From Apricaphanius iberus (taxonomy: Eukaryota > Chordata > Actinopteri > Cyprinodontiformes > Aphaniidae), in assembly GCA_028564705.1 (NCBI GenBank), contig JAPXFQ010000249.1, positions 496,001 to 560,000 of the forward strand: a stretch of DNA of 64,000 nt. Direction: 5' to 3'. The translations under genes were made by a program, and so were the position numbers. Numbering within the stretch: position 1 is the first letter of the stretch; each line of letters starts with the position of its first letter. The notes beneath the pieces were generated by a model, which made no database searches, had not been told where the DNA came from, and worked only from the letters and a program-made list of their open reading frames with translations. Positions 32,949-44,145 of this stretch are shown piece by piece.

Positions 32949-34544
32949 TACCGTTCAAAAGTTTCGGGTCACCCAAACAATTTTGTGTTTTCCATGAAAA
33001 GTCACACTTATTCACCACCATACATTGTGAAATGACATTGACAAGGTTAGAAATAATGATTTTTATTTGAAATAAGATTGTTTTTACATCAAACTTTGCT
33101 TTCATCAAAGAATCCTCCATTTGCAGCAATTACAGCATTGCAGACCTTTGGCATTCTAGCTGTTAATTTGTTGAGGTAATCTGGAGAAATTGCACCCCAC
33201 GCTTCTAGAAGCAGCTCCCACAATTTGGATTGGTTGGATGGGCACTTCTTGCGTACCATACGGTCAAGCTGCTCCCACAACAGCTCAACGGGGTTCAAAT
33301 CTGGTGACTGCGCTGGCCACTCCATTACCGATAGAATACCAGCTGCCTGCTTCTTCTCTAAATAGTTCTTGCACAATTTCGAGGTGTGTTTTGGGTCATT
33401 GTCCTGTTGTAGGATGAAATTGGCTCCAATCAAGCGCTGTCCACTGGGTATGGCATGGCGTTGCAAAATGGAGTGATAGCCTTCCTTATTCAGAATCCCT
33501 TTTACCCTGTACAAATCTCCCACCTTACCAGCACCAAAGCAACCCCAGACCATCACATTACCTCCACCATGCTTAACAGATGGCGTCAGGCATTCTTCCA
33601 GCATCTTTTCAGTTGTTCTGCGTCTCACAAACGTTCTTCTTTGTGATCCAAACACCTCAAACTTGGATTCATCCGTCCACAGCACTTTTTTCCAGTCTTC
33701 CTCTGTCCAATGTCTGTGTTCTTTTGCCCATCTTAATCTTTTTCTTTTATTGGCCAGTCTCAGATATGGCTTTTTCTTTGCCACTCTGCCCTGAAGCCCA
33801 GAATCCCGCAGCCGCCTCTTCACTGTAGATGTTGACACTGGTGTTTTGCGGGTACTATTTAATGAAGATACCAGTTGGGGACCTGTGAGGCGTCTGTTTC
33901 TCAAACTAGAGACTCTAATGTACTTATCTTCTTGCTCAGTTGTGCAACGCGGCCTCCCACTTCTTTTTCTACTCTGGTTAGAGCCTGTTTGTGCTGTCCT
34001 CTGAAGGGAGTAGTACACACCGTTGTAAGAAATCTTCAATTTCTTAGCAATTTCTCGCATGGAATAGCCTTCATTTCTAAGAACAAGAATAGACTGTCGA
34101 GTTTCAGATGAAAGTTCTCTTTTTCTGGCCATTTTGAGCGTTTAATTGACCCCACAAATGTGATGCTCCAGAAACTCAATCTGCTCAAAGGAAGGTCAGT
34201 TTTGTAGCTTCTGTACCGAGCTAAACTGTTTTCAGATGTGTGAACATGATTGCACAAGGGTTTTCTAATCATCAATTAGCCTTCTGAGCCAATGAGCAAA
34301 CACATTGTACCATTAGAACACTGGAGTGAAAGTTGCTGGAAATGGGCCTCTATACACCTATGTAGATATTGCATCAAAAAACAGACATTTGCAGCTAGAA
34401 TAGTCATTTACCACATTAGCAATGTTTAGCGTGTGTTTCTTTAAAGTTAAGACTAGTTTAAAGTTATCTTCATTGAAAAGTACAGTGCTTTTCCTTCAAA
34501 AATAAGGACATTTCAATGTGATCCCAAACTTTTGAACGGTAGTG
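32946..34544 (-). mobile_element. Complete Tc1/mariner element (DD38E, Intruder-like)
   Basis: The 1599-bp element has terminal inverted repeats CACTACCGTTCAAAAGTTT / AAACTTTTGAACGGTAGTG, matching over about 19 bp and then with changes. TA flanks both ends (32944-32945 and 34545-34546), the usual target duplication of the superfamily. It holds a single intact transposase gene on the minus strand and a 0.4-kb leader. The intact frame and well-matched ends suggest a young copy. Confidence 0.95.
33089..34132 (-). CDS. Tc1/mariner transposase, intact, DD38E type
   Basis: This 347-aa protein would bind the terminal repeats and cut and rejoin the element at TA sites in the nucleus. Residues 1-55 (MARKRELS...) and about 65-115 are two helix-turn-helix DNA-binding regions, joined by a GRPR motif (residues 59-62) beside a basic stretch that may act as nuclear signal. 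The catalytic domain has D154 (LWTDESKFEVFG), D244 (LQQDNDPKHT) and E283 (DLNPVELLWE). Between D244 and E283 there are 38 residues, against 34 in classic Tc1, which fits the DD38E family called Intruder. A glycine-rich HGGGNVMVWG lies at about 188-197. The length is full for the superfamily, with no stop or frameshift. Activity is inferred, not shown. Confidence 0.96.
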   Translation of the reverse strand: MARKRELSSETRQSILVLRNEGYSMREIAKKLKISYNGVYYSLQRTAQTGSNQSRKRSGRPRCTTEQEDKYIRVSSLRNRRLTGPQLVSSLNSTRKTPVSTSTVKRRLRDSGLQGRVAKKKPYLRLANKRKRLRWAKEHRHWTEEDWKKVLWTDESKFEVFGSQRRTFVRRRTTEKMLEECLTPSVKHGGGNVMVWGCFGAGKVGDLYRVKGILNKEGYHSILQRHAIPSGQRLIGANFILQQDNDPKHTSKLCKNYLEKKQAAGILSVMEWPAQSPDLNPVELLWEQLDRMVRKKCPSNQSKLWELLLEAWGAISPDYLNKLTARMPKVCNAVIAANGGFFDESKV

Positions 34545-34589
34545 TATATATATTGTTGTGGCATTGCACTTTGACCCCATTACATTAGA

Positions 34590-35150
34590 TGAGCTTCATG
34601 ATATTGTATCATCCATTCTTTGACTTTCTAGATGCTTTGACATATGCCAATTAGGGTATCCACCAGCTTGGAGTACCCTTTTTATATGTTTGTGTTCTTT
34701 GTCTGTCCCTTCTCTCTTTGTGGGGACATGTTAAGCTTGATTTTGTAGTGTTCTGATGACAGTTTATCTGCCAGTGGGTGGTGTGAGTCAAAAAGTAGGT
34801 ATTGCTCTGTGTGTATGGGTTTCCTTTCTGGTTAGGCTGCCATCTGCTTCTATCTGTATGAGGCAGTCCAGGAAGGGTAGATTTTCTTCTTTAGCATCTT
34901 CTCTAGTCAACTGGATGTAGTTAGGGTTAGGGTTAGGGTCTAACAACATATAAACTTGGTCTACCAAGTTTATATGTTCAGCCAAAGCGTCCACTTCTTT
35001 GGCTTGGCTTTTGACCCAGGTGTTGTCAACATACCTATATCAGTGACTGGGTAGAGATCCCTTATATGAGCTCAATGCTCTGTTTTCCACTACTTCCATG
35101 TTGAGATTAGCCACAATGAGTGCAGTGAGGAATGCTCAGAGCTGTACATT
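34590..35150 (-). pseudogene. Penelope-like reverse transcriptase fragment
   Basis: Read on the minus strand with one frameshift it gives VANLNMEVVENRAL, then YRYVDNTWVK, the place of the catalytic box (usually YVDDTWVK, so the second aspartate is lost). Then come EVDALAEHINLVD and TREDAKEENLPFLDC, typical of fish Penelope elements, and later RTLQNQA and VPTKREG. Only the palm-thumb region remains, with no GIY-YIG endonuclease. Between VD and the TRED block the frame carries extra residues from a palindrome and telomere-like repeats. The segment lies between the DD38E element and a Tc1 remnant. Confidence 0.82.
34919..34978. repeat. TTAGGG repeats plus perfect palindrome
   Basis: TTAGGG occurs about three times in a row (34919-34938). 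Six bases further lies a palindrome: arms 34945-34960 and 34963-34978 are exact 16-bp reverse complements around CT. Both lie in the Penelope reading frame and keep it open, encoding DPNPNPNY on the minus strand. Confidence 0.9.
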
Positions 35151-35152
35151 AT

Positions 35153-35823
35153 AGCAATGTGTTGGAGCAATTATTAGAAATGGAAGAGGCTAAAGATGAT
35201 TGTCAGTCTACCTCATACTAGGGCTCCATGCACGATCTCATCTCCTGGGGTATGTGTGGAATCAGCCCAGAAATACACGGAAGGAGCTGCTTAACGTCAT
35301 GAAGAGAACTGGGACTGCAGTTTCAAAGGTTACTGTCGTAGCACACTATGTTGTCACGGTCAGGATAACCAAGGAGGGGGTCCATAAGAAGCATATCAGG
35401 GTTCCGGAGTGGCCTAGCCAGTCTCCAGACCTAAATAGAATATAAAATCTTTGGAGAGGGCTAAAACTCTGTGTTGCTCAGAGACAGCCCTGAAATCGAC
35501 AGATCTATAGTAGATCTGTGTCAAGGAGTGGGCCAAAATCCCTGTTGCAATTTTGTGAGAACCTGGACAAGAATCACAGGAAACAATTGACCTCTGTCAC
35601 TGGAAAGGCTTCTGTACCAAATATTAACAATGATTTTCTCAGGTATGCAATAATACAATAAATTCTTTAGAAATCATACAATGTAATTTCCTGAATTTAA
35701 AAAAGATGCTGTCTTTCACAGTGGAAAGCCACCTACAATGTGAACTTTAGAACCTTCCAAAATGTCTAAGTGGGAGAACTTGCAAAATCACAGGGTGTTC
35801 AAACACTTATTTTCCTTACTGTA
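35153..35823 (+). pseudogene. Tc1-like element with internal deletion
   Basis: The 5' part holds the transposase N-terminal region (GAGCAATTATTAGAAATGG, then the GGGCTCCATGCACGATCTC block). It jumps at about 35365 to the C-terminal part ([14 protein letters not shown]), losing the first two catalytic acids. The rest runs through QRQP- and EWAKIP-like blocks to the 3' terminal repeat ending CACTTATTTTCCTTACTGTA. Related to the remnants at 3267 and 27106. Confidence 0.85.
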
Positions 35824-37382
35824 TCGGTCACCAATTCAAACCTTGATATTGCAGTTATTCATAATGGTATCATCATTGCATTCTTGTAAATAGATTAGCA
35901 GATAAGAGATAATTTCCTATACTTTAGACAAAAATGAAGATTGGACAAATGATCACTAGATACAGCAACCTGATTAATTGATTTAAATTTTATTTTTGTG
36001 AATGGCAGGAGTCACCGCTATGTCATACAATAGACAGCTCGTCGGGATATGCTACCTTCATTGTCATCATAATGAGGAGTCTTTGAAGAGGCTAGTTCTT
36101 CCATTTTAATATCTCAAAGAGGCTAACTGCGCTTTCTGATGAGTGCATTTGTCAATTATCTATATAGGAGGTTATGTTTTTCTGTGACTGTGAAATAAAT
36201 TGTTCTACAGCAATGTCTTGGCAAACCCAACGGAAGAGACACTTTAATGTTAAATGTCTTACCTTGAACTTCATTCAGGTTTGATTCAATTAAGAATGCA
36301 CCATGTCTGATCTGCCTATCTCTGAGAGTAGGATGCCACAATTTATGTCATAAACTAAGAGAGGTCAGAAAAGATAAAACCAAGGACATTGGTGCTTTGA
36401 GGCCCTCTGTGAGACTATAAAGCTGCTTCATCACAGTGGTTTCCATTGAAGTTGTACTAATTCAGATAAGAGTATTTGTTCCATTATTGATTAATGAATA
36501 AATAAATTAAGCAATTCTAAAAAATTATTTAGAATACAAATGAGGATGTTGAAAAGGCTCTCACCACGATTGTCTTGTTTATTTTCTTTTCATGATTTGC
36601 TTCTAGAGGGGGTTTCAGGTTTATCATAGGATAAATCAGAAAGTTGACTGATTTTGATTACCCTCTTAGACTAAATAGAGAAGCAAAAAGGTAATGTTGC
36701 TCTGAAATATATAGGAGTACTGAGTTGTTTTTCAAATATAAAAAGAAATGCAATGTGAGCAGAGGCACTAATACCATTTTAAATATTAATTTTAACAGAA
36801 GTGTTGTTGGATGTGTAAGAGGAAGCCGGTTTTAAAGTCTGCGCCATTTCTAGTGGCTCCCCTAACAGTCAAATTTAGACTTTGATATTTATATACTTTT
36901 ACTTTCTAACTTTTCTCATGTTCCCCAGAAACGGTCTTCTTGTGTGTTAATTTTCTAATCAAAACCTTCATTCCATAGCAATGTGGTCTGATTGTAAACT
37001 GGAAAATTTTTGTGTGGAATTGGTATATTCTGTCTGTGGCTGCATGGGTTTTAGTCCAGCTACTGCTTTTCTCTCCCACTTTCAACACAGGCATGTATGC
37101 AGGGTTTTTCCTACATAGGGATCGCAGTGGTGTCCACCTGCTCACTATGGGGATACAAATAAATAATCAGGTCTATGCGCTCAATGCCTGGGATTTAACT
37201 GGTGTTACTCCAGGGAAACGCAGCAGCAGTGGTGGCGCTGACCCTGCAAACTGAATGTGTCATCGCCGACTCGTTTTTGGATGTGCCCTTTGACTTACCG
37301 GAACTCCACAACAGTTTGTGCTATCTGAGAATTTTTAACAGATTTAGAAACAAAAAACTTTTGCGCTTTCAAGTCTTTATGG
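35824..37382. other. No gene seen; one GC-richer patch
   Basis: AT-rich to about 36800. At 37080-37330 a GC-richer stretch (CAGGGTTTTTCCTACATAGGG, CAGCAGCAGTGGTGGCGCTGA) looks like part of a DNA element but has no clear ends. Confidence 0.4.
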
Positions 37383-37703
37383 TAGGGCTGGGCTGTAAAG
37401 CGAAAATTTACCGATGCCGAAATAATGACTGTTACTGACGTCAATTTCCCTGTGCCGGTAAATTTGATATGTCAAAAAAATTAAAAGATGTGTTTTAGTT
37501 TAGCGGTGCTCCTGCCCCTTTAAGAAATGAGCATTGCCTTAAGTCATGTGACTACACACAGTCATGTGACAGAGGGGGAAATTGCTGATAACACAGCAAT
37601 TGTATAGCTACATTTAGCAAGAGTTTAGACTCATCTACCGACTACAGAGGTTAAAAGGTCAATATACCGTAATATTAATTTTAGCTCATATCTCCCAGCC
37701 CTA
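37383..37703. mobile_element. Non-autonomous hAT element, copy 2 of a local family
   Basis: The ends TAGGGCTGGGC and CTCCCAGCCCTA are inverted. The interior shares CCTGTGCCGGTAAATT, AAAAGATGTGTTTTAGTTT and AATATACCGT with the copy at 20418-20895, but is about 160 bp shorter. Target duplication is not convincing (CTTTATGG and CTGCATAG). Confidence 0.82.
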
Positions 37704-38469
37704 CTGCATAGTGTTTTAGCCAGTGGTTTTGAACCACAATGGCTCTGTGCTGTAAATAAATCTGGTTATTAAACAATCTGTTCATTGTTTAGCAATTATA
37801 GATTTGAAATCCCTGGATAGGCTTCTAACGGAAACTCATTTGGGCTGACTGAAATAAAATGAAAACTATCAGGTCTGCTCTCAAGTGGGTACAACCACTG
37901 ACCTTTTTTGACCTAGGAAAAACCCTAGTATGGGTTATCGATGATTTTTTTGAAAATGTTTTATTGACTCTTGTATCAATGCAAACATGGAATTTTTTTG
38001 TCTTTGTGTTTGGTCTCCTTTGCAGCTTAGAGTGGTCAACAACCATTAGTGATTAAGACTCAACTGATGTGTTTTTCTGTTTTTTGGGAAAAATGTGTTT
38101 TCCGTCCAAAAAACAGTATTTCCATGCACATCTAAACTGAGCAGGAAGGTTTTTTTTTGTTTTTACTTACAACTAGTAAGTTTCTCATCTATAAAGCTTG
38201 GAGTGTACACAGCTCCACACAATTTCTGGTTTATAAATCAGACTCTCATTTGAAATGTGCTCAGCTGTTTTTCGATCATATCCCACCTCCTACACATATA
38301 CTTTATGCCATAAATGGTCAATGCAAAGTGTCTAGTGAATATTTTAAATGACTTAAGACTTCTAATATTGGACGTTTCATGAAAACCATGTCAATAGAGT
38401 GACGGAGAAATCAATTCCACAGAGACAGCTGCCGGCATGCAGAGGAATGGAAATCAGTTTTATTTCAAT
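37704..38469. other. No gene seen
   Basis: AT-rich DNA. ORFs at 37825-38056 on both strands overlap and show no motif. An acceptor-like TCTCCTTTGCAG at about 38023 has no donor after it. Confidence 0.4.
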
Positions 38470-38865
38470 CAATTACTCAATATCTATCTACAGCGCTTTA
38501 CTCAATCAAAGGCGACCAAACTGCTTCACATAAAAAAAAAAAATCAGTTGCAAAGAGAAAATGTGTAACAAGACGAGACAAAAAAATGTTAGTGTTCAAA
38601 CAAGCTAAACATAGGCTAAATAAAAGTGATAAAACACTAGATAAGAACACTAAATATAAAGTTTTAATTATATGATTACTTCTTGTAGCAAAAAAAGACT
38701 TGAAAGCAAAAGTAAAACAAACACACCTAAATTTAAAAACTATTATCTGTCCAGAATATTAATTTGAGGTCAGAAATTAACGGAAGAGCTGCAAGTGACA
38801 AGTAATGCAGCAGCATGCCTAACATAAAACAAAGAAGAGTCGGGGACTAGATGCTCGGTTCCAGC
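38470..38865 (-). mobile_element. Probable LINE 3' end (L2/CR1-type), antisense
   Basis: TTTATTTCAATCAATTACTC followed by ACAGCGCTTTACTCAATC resembles the antisense 3' ends of fish LINEs, as at 48380 and 49905. The A-rich body with AGCTAAACATAGGCTAAAT fits the 3' untranslated region. No coding part is recognised. Confidence 0.5.
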
Positions 38866-41800
38866 GGGTATATAGATCTAACACTGGGTGTATTTCAGCA
38901 CATAGAACTAGTAGGACAATCCAGATGTTGCCAGTGGCTGATCTTAAATGAGCGTCAGCGCATCCATTGTGCAGCATTATGCAGCAGTGTCACTGCAGTA
39001 TTCATATTTACACTGCACTCATGCACTAATACATGTAGTTGCTTTATAACCTGAAGACATATATATGAACATAATTCTTAAATGCAACATATTTTCATTT
39101 AGATTCTCATTTTTATTCTCCATTCATAGACTTTATTGGTGGGGGGGGCAATGCTGCACTGAAAATGTGGCTTATATTCACAATTTTGGTATATGTCCTC
39201 TGTGTCCGAAAAGTTTGTAAGAAAAGTTCTTACTGTGCTTAAAGTTTTACACATTGTTCTAAAAATCCAAAACTTGGCATCGAAAGTTGCTTACGTAGTT
39301 TTCAGACCCCATTTTGTGCATAAGGAAAGTTTATAAATGAGACCCCTAGTGAATATGTGGCTAGCGGCTGTTGGGCCAGCTCACATTAGCTCCGAGCGCT
39401 AAAAAAGAACGCTATTAAAATTTATAACAAAAACTTTACTATTTTACCCAGCTATGTGCAGGTCAGTTCCTAGCAGCAGGACAATTAACATAAATCGACA
39501 CAGAGCCCATTAAGGCTTCCTGAGGCATTAAGAGATCTATTCCTATATAGACTTGTTTTCATTCTGTTGGTGGAAGGACGAATAATTCAAAATAATAAAA
39601 AATAAATAAATTAAAAAATTTACAATTTAAAAAATAAACCAGCTGATTCAGTTCCTATGATAATATTGCTGCGACCTTTTGTGGTCGCTGGAGAGACTTT
39701 CTATCCAATCTGACGCTCAAAAAGGCGAGACTAACCGCTGAAAGAAAGCTATCCAATTAGAGGCGAGGAAGGTGGGACCTGCCCTTACTTAATGATGATT
39801 AAGATACTCGCCTGCGATCCTCCTCCCAGCACTCCTCGCTGTGCCCGCGTCTCACCACACCTCATCACAAAGCAAGTAACTAGGAGGTGTTAACTCAAAA
39901 TATAGACAATTAAAACTAAGACAAAATAATTAAATAAAAAAAACAACAAAACATGCATGTAACACGATTCCACAAATCACTACAAACCCATGCAAAAAAA
40001 ATATAAAAAACCCATCCCATTTTGAGGGATAACACATATGTATTTAAAAAAATATAGGTGCACAGCAGGAAAACAAGAAGTGATTAAAACATATGTCTGT
40101 CATTGTCCAAGGGATTTTTCTAGAAGCCAAAATTCATCGCAAGAAAAGAAGTGAGGTGGAAGACTTGATAGTTTCAGCTCAGTGGCAGGGTTGTATGCAA
40201 TGGCCGCTGGCTGCTCTGCTTTGTGACCGCATACCATGGAGGCCGCCATTGCTCCTCCATTGCTGTAGTACCTCCATTTGGACGCTAGGCCCCCATTGAA
40301 AATCATTTGACTTTAGACACGTTATAAACAACTTTTATGCTTGGTGCCCAATTGTTTTAAACTTTCTATGGCTACATATTCTTCCTGAGATAACGCTGGG
40401 CTCATAAAAAACCTGGGCACCAGGCTGGTTTTCGTAAGATAATTTTTGAAATCTTGCATAATTAATGAGGGGGCCGAGCCAAGTTTAGCATCAGAGCTTA
40501 AGACGTGGGAGCACAATGGGCGTGATTACGACCGAACTACACGCCCCGCGAGGGCAGAGTCTACAATGAAGATCCCGCCCCTATGCCCTTTTTAGGAACA
40601 TGCTTCGTCAGAGCTGGGGAGGAGGAGTCTGTGAATCCGCCATGAATTCCCCCATGAAAGTGTGTCATTCTGGTAAACTGGGAGGAGTGAGGAGGCGATG
40701 TCTATTCTTTTTTACAGTCTATGGTTCTATCACATAGAAAAAGAGGAATAACTATTTTGTTGCAATATAAAGTTGGTCAACTGTGTTTTGTTCAGTTGAG
40801 CTAATGCTATCAACTAATTAAATATCAGAGTTGTAATGGTGTACATATTCGTATTAAAGTAATAGTGTGGACTTTGTAGGAAAAAAGAGAGAGAGGGGCA
40901 TGATTTGATAAAAAAACGACCCAAGCTCCCTCCCCCTCCGTGCAACCGCCAGGTCAGTGGATCAAGATGTGCGGAGGAGAGAGAGAAAACAACCAGAGTG
41001 TCAACAATGGAGTTATCGGAGGTGAGGATGCTTTTTTGGTTTGAAAAAGTCGAGACTAATGGCGGAGGCTTGATTCGGAGGCTCTGTGTAAACAGAAAAC
41101 TGAGCATGCGCGCAGTTACGAGCACGGGCACACAGCGTTTGTCATGATTAACAGCCCTTGGCATCACTTGATTGGTTCAAGTGGATGGCACCGTGGCTTT
41201 TCAGCCATAGCTGAGATACGGGAAGGCAGGACTTACCCGGAATGTTATAATTAATAAAATGACTTATTTTATATCAACATTTAAGGCCAGGAGGTCAATT
41301 AAATACAATTCTTAAAATTCATAATTCATTTAGAGATCCAGACTATCACTTCAGAGATTCACATCCTTCCATAAACACCAAATGTATGCACTCCTCACCA
41401 ACAGCTGATTAGTGAAAGCTGAAGAAGGCTGAACACAAATACCGGCCACATTTTGCAGATTTATATTTGGAAAGAAACGGAGGAAAATGTGTATGTATTC
41501 CCGTACTTCATATGCACATTTCTGTCTTGCTCTGTTAAGTAAAATACAATAAACTATTTTGAAAATTCTAGTTGCAATGTTAATAGTGCAGCAGTTTGTT
41601 TTTTATCTTGTACAATACAGCCTATGTTGTAAACTGAACATCTCATCACGCTAAGGAAGTTGAGTTTTTAATGCTAAAAACATGTTTTAATGAAATGTAA
41701 TTTGCATTTCAAGTCTTTCTCATTAGACCTGTTAACCAATCGGCTTTCAGGAATGTTGCTCAGTGATCAAATTGGACTGCATCCGTGATTACCAAAAATG

Positions 41801-41935
41801 AAGCAGACAGTTCAGGAAAATATTGACGAAAAAAACGTGACAAATTTATGCTGCTGCAGTTTGCAGGAGAAAAAATCGTAGGTTTCAAAGCCGCTCATTA
41901 CACATTAAGAGGCCTTCCTAGGGGAATGTGCTTAC
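38866..41935. other. No gene seen; several DNA-transposon-like patches
   Basis: GC- and CpG-richer patches alternate with AT-rich DNA: about 39650-39860 (TGGTCGCTGGAGAGACTTTC), 40100-40310 (GGAGGCCGCCATTGCTCC), 40500-40740 and 40840-41240 (AACTGAGCATGCGCGCAGTT). They resemble interiors of fish MITEs, but I cannot find ends or target duplications. ORFs here, such as 40814-41167 (-), have no known motif. Confidence 0.4.
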
Positions 41936-42791
41936 TAGGGGTGTCACGATCTAAATCTTGTATCGAAATCGATCGAAATTACGTTACTACATGGCGCATC
42001 GAAATCCAAAAGGGGATTGCAGTCACCTCCTCCTCCTGTTTACTGTGCGTCCCACTTGGGAGTCCATAAGAACAGTTTGCAGGCAACTGTCTATTTACTC
42101 AGATTTCTTCATGACAAGGAACCACACATTGCATTTTCCCAAATAAGTAACTCTCACTAGTTCTCCTTCAACTCACAAAACCACCTGGTAACGTTTTAAC
42201 AGCCTCTATCACATCCCCCGTGATCAGAGCACATGTCCACAGAGCATATTAGCTGACGCTAGCAAGTAGCTAAAGCTAAGCTACGGCTCGACCCCAGCTA
42301 GGATAGATGTAGCTGTAGGAGCAGAACTAAAGCAGCTCCTTCTACTCTCAAATCACCACTGAGGAAATTGCAAGTTCCTGTTGAGTTAAGTCCACATTTG
42401 CATTGTAAACAACAGGACTTCTGTTAGCTGCATTTTTCTCGGTCCTATGAGCTGTCTGCGTCAGTCATTCTGAAGTAACTATAAAGAGTTACCAGATGGC
42501 ACCCACTCTGTTTTTAATAATTTGCTATTAAAGAAGACGGTTACACTTCTATGTTAAGTAAATTATTTAAAAATGAGCATCAATGCCTCATGTGATACAT
42601 TACACAAGAATATTAAAAAATTGCATCAATTTTGTGTTTTAAAAAAAGATTTACTTTACCAAATTTAATGCATACAACTTAAAAATGACATGCGGCTCTG
42701 TACTATAAAAAAATAAAAATGAGAAGCAAATCATGACCCCAAAATCAAAAATCAAATTGAATTGGGGATTTGGAGAATCATGAAACCCCTT
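41936..42791. mobile_element. Non-autonomous hAT element
   Basis: The left end TAGGGGTGTCACGATC and right end GAATCATGAAACCCCTT form a hAT-type inverted repeat. The 8-bp target duplication GTGCTTAC is perfect (41928-41935 and 42792-42799). The interior has no transposase. A partial relative begins at 46926 in the opposite orientation. Confidence 0.92.
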
Positions 42792-42799
42792 GTGCTTAC

Positions 42800-44145
42800 A
42801 AAATAAAATTTGAATCCATCAGTTAACTGGTCACTCTACTGTGGAGGAGGGATGACATTTCTTTCAACAACTCAATATGTCTTCAAGCTGCAAAATTAAG
42901 ATGACCTTTCAGGTACTTACTTCCTCAAAGTATTTTTATATGTCAAAACCTGAAAAATCTTGCAACCTTCAATCATTCTTGCCATCAGTGAATAGGAAGC
43001 TAATGTGAACTGATGGGTCATTCACATCAGTGCAGCTCTTGTGCTCTCTCGGGCTCAGAGATAGAGCAAGAGGAGTATGTGAAGAGGTTCTAAATCAAAG
43101 GCAGGGATTAAGGGGTTGTCAGTGTGGGTGCCCTTGATTACATAACAATCATATCAAGTAGGATGAACATCTTCCTTGTAGATTGAGACATTTAATATTA
43201 TTTTTGTTTTCACTTTACGTAAGTAACAATCTGAAAGTTTTTCTTCCAGTGTTGTAATGTATAAGTTTAAAAGGATCAAAGTTAATCTTGAAAAAAAACC
43301 TGTTCATGTAGCTATGCAGACTCATAGCAATTTCTTTTTAACACCAAAGGGAGTTTGATTCTCATTGGACATGGCTGGCAGCTTGCTGTAAAAATGGGAT
43401 TGAGGGAGTGTTACATGGGTGCAGAAGCACAGATGGCTTAAGAGTCAGGTTGTAAGCCAAGGCATTGGTCTCTAGTTTACAATAAAAACCAATGTAAAGG
43501 GCGTTATTTTAGTTTTACTGAGTGCAGAATATGAGATCATTTATCCGAGGATTTGTAACCGCTGTATTTCCCAACCTGCTAGATTTAACAACAGATTTAA
43601 CAACTGAACTCAGTTTGAATACTAAAAAACAACTAAAATGAATTATTTTTTTACTATTAAAATGTGAATTGCTTTAACTTGCTGCCTAAGAGATTGTAAA
43701 TTTTAAATATTTATTTTCATTAAATTTTAACACAACCTTTGCTTTTATCCTGTCTGAATCCCTTTTCCACAAATTATCTGAACATACTGCATTTTACAGC
43801 ATCAATAGCTGTGCTCCCAAAACTCTCCCATTGGTCTGTGGGCAATGACGACATCACAGATGACCTCGGAACTGAGGCAATTGACCTTTCGCTGGGCTCC
43901 TCCCCCTTTAGTTACTGTTGTTACGTCTGTCAAACAAATGGTCAAACATGACTAGCGTTACAACACCGTTACTGGGGATGTAAATGGCTTTGATACAATG
44001 TTGCTGAATGAAGCGCATAGAAGCGCTGTCAGGCTTTCTGACAGTCACATTGCAGCTGCAGGGAGAGAGCGCAGGTGTCTGTGATGATGATGATGCAGCT
44101 GCAAATATGATGATGATTTGGTGTGTAGGCAGATACTCTTGAGTG
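42800..44145. other. No gene seen
   Basis: AT-rich DNA. A small GATGAT-rich patch at about 44085-44120 precedes the foldback element. Confidence 0.45.

Noticed and set aside
34919..34938. TTAGGG repeats as a telomere or chromosome end
   Set aside because: Only about three units, in the middle of ordinary repeats with sequence on both sides.
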